This document shows, piece after piece, positions 12,101-21,658 of a DNA stretch of 64,000 nucleotides (positions are counted from its first letter, which is position 1; every line of letters starts with the position of its first letter). Position numbers and translations under genes: made by a program. This stretch comes from Ectobius pallidus. Lineage: Eukaryota; Arthropoda; Insecta; Blattodea; Ectobiidae. The stretch spans positions 141,819,686 to 141,883,685 of the forward strand of contig CAXKWD010000005.1 in assembly GCA_964059195.1 (NCBI GenBank), written 5' to 3'. Under the pieces are notes generated by a model, which worked only from the letters and a program-made list of their open reading frames with translations, was not told the origin of the DNA and did no database searches.

Positions 12101-15100
12101 GGGTGAGAAGATCTCATTGTTTCCCAAAATCTGTTCCTTGAACAAGGTTGCTGCCTGATACCGATATGAACCTGCACTGAAACGAGATGGTCTGATAATC
12201 TGTTTCACTTGCACAGAACACCCCCTCCTGAATTCCAAAACCTTTATAAATTACAGCATTAGAACCTATATTTGAAGGTACAGAATGCTTAAAAAATACA
12301 TATCCAATTTTATAAAACTAGACTCCAGATCTGATTGGCACTGGCAGCCAAGAGCGTTAGTAGCAGAGCTGAGTGACTCGATCCTGAGCTTCGTTCAGCC
12401 AGTTGTTGAGGGGGAAATTATGTGACTGTACCATACACATTTTGGGTCTATTTGTTAAATTTATCATTTTTTGTTGAACGAATATACCATATTGATGTAT
12501 TTGTGGGGAAGTTAATCCCGTCAGAAATACTGCAAGTGATGATAAGCGGTTTGTATGTCCAGGTTCCTGTGTTCACATCTCCAGCATGGATGAGATTGCT
12601 CAGACACTAGCCATCTACAACAAAGAACTGGTGTCTGTAGATTTTTGGAAGACCTATAGCTTGACTCCTATTGGTGTGAGAGCTCTGCATAAGTGCAGGA
12701 AGTTAGAAGAAGTAGATTTGGGATGGTGGTAAGTGTTTCCAGAATTGCTTACATTTTCAGGCCATCAAGAAGTAGCTCTGTAGCACTTGTGCAGACGAGA
12801 AAGTGCTAAGAAATGGAAGCTATCATATGGTTATAATTTCTACTACATTCTTTTATGAAGTAAGAAATATAAGTAATGTAAAAGTTAAAATTCCCCTATT
12901 TACAGAAGCTGTTGAAAATGTTTACCATTTTCTTGACAACACAAATTCATTCGCTTTAATTTATTTTCAAAATCTTTTAATGTTTCTCTCATCACAGATT
13001 TAATGTAATTACAGATACAGAACAACAGACAATCTACCTAGCGAGGTGGTCATCCAGTTTGACTTAGGTTTTCTCGTGTTTTCTCCTGTTATAAAGGCAA
13101 AGGCTGAATTGGAAATTTACTTACTAACCTTCAATGTAGACTCGTCCAGCCAGCTGATCATCTTCTGTCTGATCCTAAAAGCTTAATATATCTCAAGAAA
13201 TAGTACTTACCAATATGGATCACTAGGAACTAAAGCACTGAAATAATTATGTTTTATACAAGATATCTTCAGTATTGAATTTCAACAAACAATACTTATG
13301 CCTGCAGGAATGTTGGATTGGAAATTAATACAGAAAAAACTAAGTACTTGGTCATGAAACGTCAGAATAAATATCAGGAAATGCACGCTTTTGTGCAGTT
13401 CAGAAACTCTTATCTTCTGTCCAGAAATCTAAAAATAAAATTTTTTAAGTCTATTATCCTGCTGGTTGTAATATATGAATGTGAGACATGGTCCCTTACT
13501 CTTCGGGAAAAACATAATCTGAGAGTGTTTGAAAACAGAGTGCCTAGGAAAAATTTGGGCCTAAGAGAGGTGAAAATGGGGACTGGAGAAAACTGCAAAA
13601 CAATGAACTTCATAACCTGTATTCGTCACCGGATATAGTACGGGTAATTAAATCACGGAGGATGAAATGGGCTGGATGTGTTGCACTCATGGGGGGAGAA
13701 AATACATATCTCAAAAATATTGACGGGGAGACCTGAAGGGAAAAGACCACTTGGAAGATCTAGTCGCAGGTGGGAGGACAATATTAGGATAGATTTAAGG
13801 GAAGTCATATTTGCGAGGAATGGTTGGATGGAATTAGTACAGAATAGGGTTGAATGGCGGGCTTAGGTAAGCGTGGCAATGAACCTCCGGGTTCCATAAA
13901 ATAGTTATTCCTTTAGCTTACTTTGGAATTGTCTATTGCCATTGAGTAAGTAAGTAAGTAATTAATACTTAAATAAATAGATGTTTATTAATTGTTTGTA
14001 TTTTGTTCACAGAAAACAGACACATTGAAATTACCAGTGTATGTCATGAATAGTATTATGTCAATTTAAAATGCTATTTAAATATTCAATTTCAATACAT
14101 TTGATTAATTATGTATTACATATTATTCATTAAATAGTCATAATAAATGCAACTTGTGACTTGGAATGCACAAGATAAATTCCAAGTCACTCGTGGCATA
14201 GGTAATAGCAACGATAATTGCTCATGAATTATGTTCTTCTGGCTTTTTTTGTTTAGCAAAGTATTAATTATTGTGAGTTTGCTTTGCTTTGCATGTGACT
14301 ATATAACTTCTTTACAGTTTAGGTGTTGGTGCCCCTGGAGACAGCTTGCATTCCTTGGCCAATGGTTGTCCTCTGTTGCGTAAACTCTTCTTAGCAGCCT
14401 TAAGAGGAGTTACAGACCGAGATCTCGAACCTTTCATTAAGAACTGCCCACTATTAGAACAAGTGGATCTTCTAGGTGTTCGAAGCATCACATCCGACAT
14501 CTGTGTTAAGTTAGTATTTTGTTTTGATTTCTTCCAATAATCCCATCTTATTGTACTTTATTTTATTCTCTTCATGCATGTATTATTAACCCAGATAGCG
14601 CGGAATTATTTTTAACACGTTTTCTTTTATTAAATTGCATAAAACACTTCATTTTAACTAAAGATTCATATAGTAATGAGATTTATTCTTGTAACTTACA
14701 TACTTCCTGAAATAATGCCCACGCTCCTGGAAGGACGTCAGCGTAATGCACATTGAAATTTACCTATCACTGAAAATAATTAAATACGCTTCTTCGAGTA
14801 CTTTATTGTTGTTATTCACTTTGCTTTGTGTGATAAGCAACGAAACATGTTACATGAAGTGACAAAACACATTTCACGCACTGATTTGTAGCTTTCTTGT
14901 GGCATTGTCAGCAATGGAGCTGTTTTTTCTTTCCTGTAACACTGTCTGGTTGTAGGTTGGCAACATAATGCTCCAATTTTTCTAACCGAGGATGAGCCTT
15001 TGATGAACCCAATGGCCGTCCTCTTGAAGCCACTCTTCTATTTGACTCCAAAATAGTAGTGACTAGTCTTCGGCGAAAGTATAGATGATCTAATTTGCCG

Positions 15101-18001
15101 CCTTCTTGCCGGTAAAGTTGCCACACATTTTGTTCAGCAACAGTGCAACGTTAGGGAAATAACATTTCTTGCCTCTGATTGATACAATGCACCTTGTATC
15201 AATCAGAGGCAAGAAATGTTTTGGTCAGCTCTGTCAAAGCCTCCCATGTGTGTATTATAGTTGTGGATGACTGTGGTTGATCGACACTAATTCGCTTTTT
15301 TACTTTTGTGAGTAGCGAGATTCCTGGCGAGTTGGTAAAACTTTATCAAAGTCAGTAGCCACATTCACCACATTATCATCATTCCATCTAGTAACGAGGA
15401 CGTTGCTTGTGTCATCAGACCTGAAGTCGTAGTACCCCGTGGTGTTTTCTTCATCACTGTTGGTCATATCGCAATCTTTCCCGATTCTATTGGCTCTCAT
15501 TGCCCCTGTGGCTTCAATTCCTCTTTTATGCAGATCCCCTAAGTAAAGGGATTGAGGTAAAGAAATTGCCAAAATACGCTCTATAGAGCAATTGTTCCAG
15601 CTTGTGAATATAAGTCAGCATATCAAAGTCTTTTTTCATCATATTTATCAGGTAATGTACCAGCTTCTTGATATGGCCCGAACCAGCTTAGGTACCCAAA
15701 ACTAGGTCCACCACACCAGAACTCATAAGCCATACCTAATTGGCTTTCCATGGATGAATTGTTTTGCACTAGGCCTATGTTTACCAAAGTAAGGTACCAT
15801 GCTCTCATCTACGGAGTGGTTTTGTATATGTGAACCGTACTCTACACATTTCTCATTTATTTTATCTATTAGTGGCCGTACTTTAGCAAATCAATCACCT
15901 AAAGGTAGTTCCACATTATAAATCGGAATCGATCTCTTGCCATAGTTTCGGAAATCAATATGTTATGGGCATTTGGTGACTTTTCCCAATATATGTTATC
16001 TTTCTGTGGCAGGTCAACATAACCACTCAATAAAAGCTATGAAACACTTCATCTCTTCTTTAGAACGGTCTCCAAGCCTATTTCTTTTTGCGGCGTACTG
16101 ATTTGTATATGTCACCAGCAAATTTACCACGTCATCATCGGAAAAAAACTCATGGGACTGTTAGTTTGACACAAAGAAAGATATATTTACGTCATCTTCC
16201 CATTAATATTCACTTACAGATTTTTTTTTTCAATAATGAAACACCAGGTTTTATTCTTCAAAAGAATTTCACAAACAAATTTTTAGGCTCCCATTACGCT
16301 GACGTCCTTCTGGAGGGAAGCGTTACGAAAGTCGGCTGTGGGGCCTACAATATTGTTCGTAATGTTTGTTTGGTGAATCACTATGGTAAAGAAGATATTT
16401 AAGGCAATTAATGAATAACAATTTGCAACAAAAGAATAAGAAGAAACATAGAACACAGACCCATCTATCCGAAGGTCTTTGACATATTCCATTTTGTTAG
16501 AAACGTAACTTCACAGCTAAATATCACTACTAACCTCTCAACAACGAAGACTAAAATAACATAAAGATTAAAGCGTGTATTTCTAGTTACGAAATATGAT
16601 GATGTATTCGGGCGAGTAATTGAAGAACTTCCGAAAAATAAACATGTTACCTACTGCTGCTCGCATCCTTCTGGTAGGACGTCAGCGTTATCTGGGTTAA
16701 AAGCCATGCTAGATTTTTTGCTGGATTTTGTTTTTGAACTGGCATTAAAAAATACAATTTATTATTCAGAAAAGTCTATTAAGCATATGCATTAACCATA
16801 TCAAGCATGTTATCTTATAAAGGGTGACTGTGAAACATAATCAGGGTCACATTTTGTTAATTCTTCAAAATTTAAACCTTTGTCTTTCAAGTCTCTAATC
16901 TAATGTTAAAATACTGAGAGAAAAATAATAATTAACTAGGAAGCTATCAACTTTTTTGGTCAAATGGAATCAAACTTGCAGTCTTGTCTATATTAACCTT
17001 TTCACTGCTAGGATATTAGTCACTGTGCAAACTGGTAGTGAAAATTAATTTGCAAATTTCTTTTTTAATCATGAATGGACAAACAATCACAAACAATTTG
17101 TCATTTTTGTCCGAAACAAGAGCACAGCAAGTATTTTTTGAAATTTAGACTGATTTATGCAACCCTAGGGCTGCATGTTGTGACAGCACACCCGAATAGA
17201 TACCATGTGTTTCAATGGATGATGCAATACATTGCTTGAAATATTTAGCTACAGATGGCAACCCAATTCAGAGAACAGAGAACTGATAGTGTCAAGAAGT
17301 AGACAAGAAATTTATAAATACCATTGGTCTCAAAAAATGATTTATTTAAAAATACTACTTTGTTGTTACCATTTATGTACATTAGAAATTCAAATGTAAA
17401 TCTTTATATTATGTGATATTTCTTAATATATAGCTGTATAATGTATATCAGAAATAGAGAGTCCAATGTTTAAAAACAAAATTTTCATACCTAAAGGTGT
17501 ACATATACCTTCATTTTATTTTATTTAAGATATTGAAGCACACTGTGTGTTATAGTTACTGGTCTATTGAGAAGTTACTGAGATATAGCTGCTATTTTGG
17601 ACATTTTAATTCCCATTCATACATAAAGTTAAATTACATATAAGAATACCCCTATAGGAATGGTAAAATATTACATTTCACATAACATTCCATTTTACAA
17701 GACTTTTTGCAGAATATTTTTTTAAAAAGCAAGATATTTTTGAGATTTCCAAGCCTATTTGTAGACCACAGAACAGTGTGTTAAAAAAAGGATTATCCTA
17801 CGAAAAGCAGGACCTACTGTTAGATATCTTCATCTAACAATGGTGTAATTTATTTTCAGGTTCCTCACTAGGTGCACAAAACTGCGTCTGCTAGATGTGA
17901 GTTTCTGTGACCAGGTTAAAGACAGCGAAGTGGATTACTGGCGCATGGTGTTTCCACATGTGAACGTCAAACGGAGCTTCCAGCATGATGGGAGATCTTA
18001 A
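3024..18001 (+). CDS. FBXL4: F-box/LRR protein resembling FBXL4, last six coding exons
   Basis: Exons 3024-3151, 3869-3978, 7009-7170, 12563-12728, 14318-14509 and 17860-18001 join with agreeing phases into 299 codons plus TAA at 17999-18001. Every junction has AG before and GT after. The product is a run of leucine-rich repeats with the cysteine-type signature of FBXL proteins: LDMSWCGGELTQ, LTHLRLNSCKFV, LSLCNCQKIG, LEEVDLGW, LLEQVDLLGVRSI and LRLLDVSFCDQV. It ends shortly after DVSFCDQVKDSEVDYW, as in FBXL4. The F-box and N-terminal part are left of the window. FBXL proteins are substrate receptors of SCF (SKP1-CUL1) ubiquitin ligases; vertebrate FBXL4 acts at mitochondria and limits mitophagy. 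Orthology to FBXL4 is inferred from remembered family sequence, not from a search. Introns carry many transposons, but no exon is interrupted. Confidence 0.88.
3341..3427. repeat. 31-bp tandem repeat, about three copies
   Basis: CTAAAGAGGACTTTT recurs at 3344, 3375 and 3406, an exact period of 31 bp; a weaker related word, GGGCTAAATCGGACT, precedes at about 3322. The copies differ at a few positions. It lies in the intron after the 3024-3151 exon. Confidence 0.85.
3869..3978 (+). CDS. FBXL4: FBXL4-like exon: LRR
   Basis: The acceptor is CTGTTGCAG and the donor GTAGGG. It encodes FIEECGSQLTHLRLNSCKFV and continues to KISEKCHNLK. It enters with one base completing GAT and leaves with one base (G). 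Confidence 0.87.
4458..4715 (-). mobile_element. 3' fragment of a non-LTR retrotransposon
   Basis: The reverse strand encodes a basic C-terminus with RSERMKKYWADKKKK, followed by a stop and a short AT-rich 3' end. The same peptide block and the post-stop text AGTGGTCCAATGA occur on the + strand at 39280-39360, so both are tails of one LINE family. It is 5'-truncated and non-functional. Confidence 0.7.
5020..6943. mobile_element. PIF/Harbinger-type element, degenerate
   Basis: The right end (about 6885-6943: TCACATGATCCAA, then ACCAAATATTGGATTGAGGAAC) aligns, reverse-complemented, with 57505-57720. The left end GTTCACATGATACAG (5020) resembles the same terminal repeat GTCCCACGATCCAG. The interior keeps a piece of Harbinger-like transposase. 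The left boundary is less certain than the right. No clean target duplication is visible. Confidence 0.55.
5260..5525 (+). pseudogene. Harbinger-like transposase N-terminal fragment
   Basis: An ATG at 5260 opens an acidic, leucine-rich stretch, then RKVKLWESEYMKKEELSG, matching the usual 'R..R..W...W..RR...G' start of Harbinger transposases. One frame change later, REFSNDQFVNYFPLN and EEFEEVYSKIQHII match the following F-NYFRM-F-LL-I block, with one in-frame TAA. The DDE domain is not recognisable downstream. It is certainly inactive. Confidence 0.55.
7009..7170 (+). CDS. FBXL4: FBXL4-like exon: LRR
   Basis: The acceptor is TTTGTTGTAG and the donor GTATGT. It encodes ELSLCNCQKIGEYGYRHLAV, LQVLDLYRTMIDLGAL and HLKHINMG. 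It enters with two bases and leaves with one. Confidence 0.88.
7171..9090. other. AT-rich intron, no gene seen
   Basis: No coding region is visible. Positions 7260-7700 are less AT-rich and could be the 3' LTR end of the minus-strand gypsy relic that follows, but no matching second LTR was found. Positions 7980-8700 are very AT-rich. Confidence 0.4.
9850..10035 (-). pseudogene. retropepsin (aspartic protease) relic
   Basis: The reverse strand gives PPRIKISIGNIEASALLDTG followed by SSNTVMSEAFYNKLKLN. DTGS is the aspartic protease catalytic motif of retroelement proteases. A stop follows about 20 residues later. It is part of the gypsy-type relic. Confidence 0.65.
10667..10891 (-). pseudogene. 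gypsy-type Gag capsid fragment
   Basis: A 74-codon open stretch contains PSDQELILIIINHYPVAVRY and ILAKPRDIGEMIDLLSAFE, the usual C-terminal capsid pattern of insect Ty3/gypsy Gag proteins. Upstream gag continues in other frames past the SINE at 11062-11373. Confidence 0.55.
11062..11373 (-). mobile_element. tRNA-derived SINE with 12-bp target duplication
   Basis: On the reverse strand the element starts TGCCGGCGTGGTCTTGTGGT, an A-box-like promoter, with a B box GGTTCGATTCC about 45 bp in. Then comes a non-tRNA body ending near the word CCGGAGTTTTTTT. The direct repeat CTCAGTGACCTA flanks it exactly (11050-11061 and 11374-11385). Degenerate relatives lie at 32377-32490 and 60525-60740. It inserted into the gypsy gag relic, so it is younger. 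Confidence 0.9.
11890..12240. repeat. unidentified higher-GC block, probable repeat
   Basis: This stretch is clearly less AT-rich than its surroundings (for example CCTGGATATTTGCCAGGG, CATCCCGTTGGGTGAGAAG) and has no open frame. The composition suggests a SINE or LINE 3' end, but no boundaries, tRNA promoter or duplications are visible. The flanks 11386-11889 and 12241-12562 hold nothing recognisable. Confidence 0.3.
12563..12728 (+). CDS. FBXL4: FBXL4-like exon: LRR
   Basis: The acceptor is TATGTCCAG and the donor GTAAGT. It encodes SCVHISSMDEIAQTLAIYN, then LVSVDFWKTYSLTPIGVRAL and LEEVDLGW. The CV-IS-MDE block and the T-GVRAL block are characteristic of FBXL4. It leaves with two bases (TG). 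Confidence 0.9.
13038..13125 (+). mobile_element. partial tRNA-derived SINE, second family
   Basis: AGCGAGGTGG, then CAGTTTGACTTAGGTTTTCTC and GAATTGGAAATTTACTTAC match the head and body of the fuller copy at 38797-38945. About 60 bp containing the B-box region is deleted. Confidence 0.6.
13312..13960 (+). mobile_element. 3' end of a LINE (non-LTR retrotransposon), 5'-truncated
   Basis: The + strand encodes, with frame breaks, the C-terminal part of an endonuclease-reverse transcriptase: NAGLEINTEKTKYLVM, YECETWSLTLREKHNLRVFE, LTGRPEGKRPLGRSSRRWED and MELVQNRVEWRA. It ends with GAACCTCCGGGTTCC and a GTAA-repeat tail (13945-13960). A second copy is on the minus strand at 62150-62710. This is the tail of a LINE family common in many arthropod genomes. 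Inactive. Confidence 0.8.
14318..14509 (+). CDS. FBXL4: FBXL4-like exon: LRR
   Basis: The acceptor is TTCTTTACAG and the donor GTTAGT. It encodes LGVGAPGDSLHSLANGCPLL, VTDRDLEPFIKNCPLLEQVD and LLGVRSITSDICVK. It enters with one base completing a cysteine codon and leaves with two (AA). Confidence 0.9.
14890..16180 (-). pseudogene. piggyBac transposase relic
   Basis: In transcription order, the pieces are FSDDDVVNLLVTYTNQYAAK (about 16130), RPLIDKINEKCVEYGSHIQN, HSVDESMVPYFGKHRP, FGYLSWFGPYQEAGTLPDKY (about 15650), RGIEATGAMRANRIGKDCDM (about 15500), YYDFRSDDTSNVLVTRWND, and at the end CQCHKKA, resembling the C-terminal cysteine-rich domain. This is the order of the piggyBac DDD domain and tail. 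Stops and frame shifts break it in several places, including near the first catalytic region. It cannot produce a functional protein. Confidence 0.88.
15164..15223. repeat. perfect hairpin with 27-bp arms inside piggyBac relic
   Basis: The arm beginning AACATTTCTTGCCTCTGATT is followed, after a TGCACC loop, by its exact reverse complement. It interrupts the transposase relic and probably arose by a local inverted duplication. Confidence 0.85.
16701..17859. other. last FBXL4-like intron, no gene seen
   Basis: AT-rich sequence without recognisable coding regions or element ends, running to the acceptor TATTTTCAG at 17859. Confidence 0.5.
17860..18001 (+). CDS. FBXL4: FBXL4-like terminal coding exon
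   Basis: The acceptor is TTTATTTTCAG. It encodes FLTRCTKLRLLDVSFCDQVK and a short tail ending HDGRS before TAA (17999-18001). The DVSFCDQ block and the short tail after it fit the FBXL4 C-terminus. Confidence 0.9.
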
Positions 18002-20953
18002 TTTGACATATTATTTAGACCTCTTGAGATTCAGTCACATTACAGGCAGATTTTCTCTCTTAATAGAGGATAGTGTCCTTTTCATTCCTTTCCACTTGAT
18101 TTTTTGCACCAGTCCACACATTTAATTTGGTTTTTATAACTTCCTGAATCAGATCAAGAGCAAACAGAGCCAGAAATAATCTAACGATCCCAGTAGTTGA
18201 AACCACCTGCATCAGTAAAATAAGAATTTGCAATATCTGGCTGATGAAAATGTTCTTTCTATCAGCTGGTATTGGCTCCTTTCCTGTAGTGTCTAATTTT
18301 TATCATCATTATCCTCTTGACAATTGTCAGGGTTATAAAATAAAAGAGTTCTATTTTCACTAAAAATATTTCCAGCCACTAATCCCTCCATCTGAATTCT
18401 GCTGTACTGTGTAAGGTTTACCGCCCTTGCTTACATTCAGCCGTCGAATACTGTGAGGAGGTTTAAAAATAACAAGACCCAAGAAAGTGTTTGTATGAAA
18501 ATAAGTACAGTGTAGTTCTTCCAGTTTGCAAAAGATGGCAGAATCTAACAGTATACAAAATTTTACAGTGAAAATTTCTGAAATTTCTGTGAAACTTTAC
18601 AGTATTCAAAAAGTTTGGGGTCTTCCTGATAATCTAATGGAAAGGGTTAATAATGTAAAACCACATCAGAGTGGAAAGTGCCTTATTAGCTTCATTTGAT
18701 TTTTTTATTGGATTAAATTATGAAAGTAAGACTTCCATCTGTTGCACTTCATTGCTTCAAAAGGAAGATTACTTTTGTTATATAACATGCTTTCATATTT
18801 ATCCTGATTCTACTTTCTTGAGCAACCTTCAGTCATATCTTGATGCTGTTGACCAGCTTAGCTGTGTGGTTATATAAATATTAGGACAGCTTAGCTGTTT
18901 GGTTATATAAATGTTATGGCAGCTTATGGTATCTATTTATCCCCTTTAGTTCAACATATTTATTAGAATCAGGAGAGAATAGCAGTGCCTGTAGAATGTT
19001 GGAATTTAGGTAGTTATTTCAGTATTTTAATATCATTGATTTATTTAATTTTCGAAGTCAGTATAAAGACATTAACTTAAATACAAACACAAAAGATTAA
19101 GGAATAGAGGTGACTATTCTTCTATGAATTTGAATGGTTGCACAGAATAACTTGGTACCGGTAAGTGATTTTTCAGCAGATAATTTTTTTTTAAATATTC
19201 TTTAAATTATTTTCGTAGTAGATGCTTGGAGAGTTTTAGTTCCTTGCTTCTGTTGTTAATGTGAAAAACATGGTCATGCAAATAAATTATAGGTAGGCAT
19301 ACTTGGAATGTGTCACATGATCTTATACATAACATTGAAAAAAATTTAAAATTAATATCATAAAGTGGAAATCACAGCACTAAAGGATAAGGGGAAAAGG
19401 ATGTATTTTGATAAAAGGTAGCATTAAACTAGTGGCAGTCTGAATAAGAGAGTAAAATAATATCGTGTCTCAGGGTATGGAATGAGTTCAAGTCTGTTAA
19501 TGCTCATATTTTACAGCTGAAAATATAATCTGTGGTTTGTTTTAAATAAGTTTTATCAAAATTATATCTTTAATTCTTTTGCAGTTGTCTTAAAAAAGTT
19601 ATAACTTACTACAGAAAATGGTGAAAATGTTTATCATGAAAGGAATATTCATAAGCATTTCATACGTCTGAGATTAGGTACTTGGCTAAACTTAATTTCC
19701 TGTGCCACAATCACCATTGGGCTCCATTAGTATTTTCATACTAATTTAAATCACCCACTGCCTTTTATGTTGTTATAAATTACTGCCATATTCTTTTTTG
19801 TTTATAGGAAAGTACTGTGTGTTGCCAATATGCTGTGATAATATGTAAACTTATGGTACGGTAATTTTTGTCTTCTTTCACATATTATTTAAACTTATGT
19901 GATTACAAGATGGGATAGATTATTATTGAAGGATAAAGAACTGTATTAATTAATTTTGTGAGATTAGCGTAAACTGTGACTTCAGTGATATAAAATTTAT
20001 TTTATTCTGAGCAAGTCTCAGTTCTGTGCTTATTTAAACTGTAATTAGAAATGTAATGAATATTATTATTAACCAATTCTTGACTCAGAATCTTAACGGA
20101 ACTACGAAATTTGTGACTCTTTTCTTGCATTTTATTGATGTTTTTGAACTTCAGTAATTCATTTTGATAAATTTATTTTCTGTTCATAAACCTATGCTTT
20201 AATCCATGAGGGAGTTTATATTTGCTGAAATTTCTAAATATGAAAGTCCTGATGTAGTACTTTCCCATATCTTTAAACTGAACTGTGTTGGAGCTTCGAA
20301 TAAACATTTTAAGTATGCATGTTTCGTCCGTATATTTAGAAGCCATTTATGTTTGCCAGTTGCATATAGGGCTGGGAATACTATGTCTTAAGAACCCTTG
20401 AAAATTCATGCATTAATGTCCCAAAAATATCAAATTACATCTCAAAACACTAAAATCATGACTTGAATGGTGATATTGTGGACCCTATAAGAAAATAACA
20501 TATAATTTTTTGACACAATAAAACATAAATTACTTGTTTTGAAAAATTGATATCTTCACTGAGCCTTATTTTAAATGATATTGCATTGGATGATGACAAG
20601 CGTTTTCAGGCCGAGAATACAAATAAAATTTTCTTGTCAATGGAAAATGTAATCTGAAAATCATAATTCTAAAGATGATATCATCTAAAAATTTATTTTA
20701 TTATCTATATGACCAGAATAACAATTTGCACATATTTTCGTGTGTAAAATATGAAGAAAATAAAATTTCAAAATATTTATGTGACCAATAAATATGGATT
20801 AACACATCATCTGTAAAACACATATGCTGCTTATTACAATTTATCATTTTCTAGTTACATGACTTCAAGAGGTCTTCAGATTTGTTCAACTACATGTCGA
20901 AATTAACATTCAACTTCACTTTGAATGTAGAGTTCAATTTCATATTGAACATA
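18002..20953 (+). other. FBXL4-like 3' UTR and intergenic sequence
   Basis: No gene is seen. AATAAA motifs at 18339-18344 and about 19279 are candidate polyadenylation signals; which is used cannot be told. A 33-bp direct duplication (TTAGCTGTGTGGTTATATAA and a near copy) lies at 18854-18919. Confidence 0.4.
18854..18919. repeat. 33-bp tandem duplication, two copies
   Basis: CAGCTTAGCTG starts at 18854 and 18887, followed each time by TGGTTATATAAAT with small differences. Confidence 0.8.
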
Positions 20954-20961
20954 GCTGAAGA

Positions 20962-21650
20962 CAGGCCCGACGAGAGGGAGGAGCAGCCGGGGCCCGGGCT
21001 CCAGAAGGGGGCCCGGCCGACCAGGTTTTATTTATTACTTTCTAAATTTACTCTAAAATAAAATTGGTTATAAGTTAAGATATGTTTTATGTGTTTATTT
21101 TATCTGCTTTGTCCTGTCCAGAATTAATCAGTTAATCTGAAACGGATTATTCTTGAAGAAAAATTGCTAGTTTTGAAAAATAGAAGTAGAAAGCTGTTTG
21201 GACTCAACAGTAGGCCTCACTAACGTTCGGCATTTATAATCACAATTTTCAAAAGATTAAACTGGTACATACAGATAAAATTGTTCCTAATTAGAATATT
21301 TTAATGTATTTTTCTGTTTCGTGCCCAGCATCAGTTAACCGATTTGGTCCAAAATCAATAGGCTTCGTCCCTTGGGCGTTATAAATGGTATACCAAGTTT
21401 TATGAAAATCCGATAAAGCGTATTTGAGTTATCGCGCTTACAGACACACAGACAGACAGTCAGACAGCCCTGTCTACCAGACAATCTCATAAAGTACCGG
21501 TACCATTTTAGTACTTAACAATTATGTAATATCATTACATCATTTTTTTGTTGCATACATTATAAAGGGCGAGTTGGGTAGTGAATTAATATTTGACGGG
21601 GGCCCGGGAAAATTTGTCCCTGGGGCCCTTGCTTTCTCTCCACGGCCCTG
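20962..21650. mobile_element. non-autonomous hAT element with GC-rich ends
   Basis: It starts CAGGCCCGACGAGAG and ends CTCTCCACGGCCCTG, imperfect inverted repeats. The exact 8-bp duplication GCTGAAGA flanks it (20954-20961 and 21651-21658). The GGGGCCCGGG-rich subterminal regions contrast with the AT-rich genome. No coding capacity in 689 bp. Confidence 0.9.
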
Positions 21651-21658
21651 GCTGAAGA

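Larger units (their letters stand above)
14590..16696 (-). mobile_element. piggyBac element, inactivated
   Basis: The ends CCCAGATAGCGC and GCGTTATCTGGG are inverted repeats directly abutting TTAA on both sides (14586-14589 and 16697-16700), the hallmark of piggyBac insertion. A subterminal word GGACGTCAGCGT occurs near both ends. The interior is a decayed piggyBac transposase on the reverse strand, with a perfect hairpin at 15164-15223. Confidence 0.92.

Noticed and set aside
16088..16492. ORFs on both strands at the 5' part of the piggyBac relic
   Set aside because: The meaningful reading is the fragmented minus-strand transposase; these intact frames are out of register with it.
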